Shown here in pieces: positions 28,001 through 28,406 of a stretch of DNA of 28,406 bases. The notes beneath the pieces are model-generated. The model worked only from the letters and a program-made list of their open reading frames with translations. It made no database searches and was not told the DNA's origin. Each line of letters opens with the position of its first letter. Position 1 is the stretch's first letter. The position numbers were made by a program, and so were the translations under genes. This stretch comes from Beroe ovata (Eukaryota > Ctenophora > Nuda > Beroida > Beroidae): contig CAMPET010000055.1 of NCBI GenBank assembly GCA_946803715.1, positions 167,787-196,192 on the forward strand, read 5' to 3'.

Positions 28001-28406
28001 ATTGACCGGTTTTCGACAAATACAGGGTTATGTCGGCCCTTGGGAACCAATCATCGAATAGACTTGAAATTTTGGCTGTTCGAGATTCTAATGTTCCTTG
28101 AGCTGCGAGAGAAGTTTCAAGTCGATAACTCAACCCGTTTGGGAACTATCCTCAAATGCTCACTCGAATCAACCAGTTTAGAGCGGAAAAGGGGTTATGT
28201 TGGCCCTTAACTTGAGAACCGTTCATCAGATTGACATGAAATTTTGGCTGTCCGAGTTTCTAATGGTCCTTGAGCTCTTGTAGAAGTTTCAAGTCAATCG
28301 GTAGATCCGTTTGGGAGCTATCCTCAAATGCTCACTCAAACTGAAATGTTTTGGGTCGATAAGGGGTTATGGCGGCCACTAACTCAGGAACTGATCATCG
28401 GATTGA
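28001..28406. repeat. ~170-bp satellite-like repeat, right block
   Basis: GGTTATG starts at 28026, 28193 and 28365, periods of 167 and 172 bp. The unit runs through TTTCTAATGGTCCTTGAGCT, AGAAGTTTCAAGTC, CCGTTTGGGA and CTATCCTCAAATGCTCACTC. It is the same family and orientation as 1-250. The first right-hand copy is the most diverged. The array continues past the window end. Confidence 0.92.

Noticed and set aside
27870-28133. 87-codon - strand frame that could be an upstream RPB1 exon
   Set aside because: It runs into the satellite repeat and has no similarity to the RPB1 N-terminus (no CxxC zinc-site pattern).

Overview
The window is animal-type nuclear DNA: every gene is split by many short GT-AG introns (mostly 60-200 bp), there are poly(A) signals and no bacterial features, and the identifiable proteins (RPB1 with a heptad CTD, LAMTOR4, PYM1, NKAPD1, a tectonin-repeat protein) are those of a metazoan. 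The species cannot be named from the sequence. All exon models below were built by joining reading frames across GT-AG sites and checking that the phases agree; none is supported by transcript data.

Left part, + strand (1-7.4 kb): a compact head-to-tail row of four genes. They are the 3' end of a tectonin beta-propeller (TECPR1/TECPR2-like) gene (305-2445), an NKAPD1 orthologue (2834-5269), LAMTOR4 of the lysosomal Ragulator complex (5680-6184) and PYM1, which recycles exon-junction complexes (6284-7302). LAMTOR4 and PYM1 are only 99 bp apart. A gene-free stretch of 2.4 kb with GC-rich fold-back elements (7.4-9.8 kb) separates this row from the convergent gene to its right.

Right part, - strand (9.8-27.7 kb): most of POLR2A/RPB1, the largest subunit of RNA polymerase II. 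There are 38 exons here, giving 2,099 codons plus stop with no frame break. The first ~175-180 residues lie beyond the right edge. The catalytic core is highly conserved. The C-terminal domain is long (about 650 residues after the linker exon), spread over 12 small exons, and moves from consensus YSPTSPS heptads to a different repeat family of the RYSPTE-x-x-QSASP type.

Nested inside one CTD intron (13036-16878), on the opposite strand, is a complete 10-exon gene for a ~650-residue cysteine-rich type I membrane protein. I assign it to the EFF-1/AFF-1 family of cell-cell fusogens. This is the most striking item in the window.

Repeats: a ~170-bp satellite lies at both ends of the window in the same orientation. 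A ~547-bp unit is tandemly tripled in an RPB1 intron. A short TTGACACCACTT motif recurs in introns of three genes, always on the sense strand of the host gene. There are also several minisatellites and a G-rich triplicate in the last RPB1 intron.
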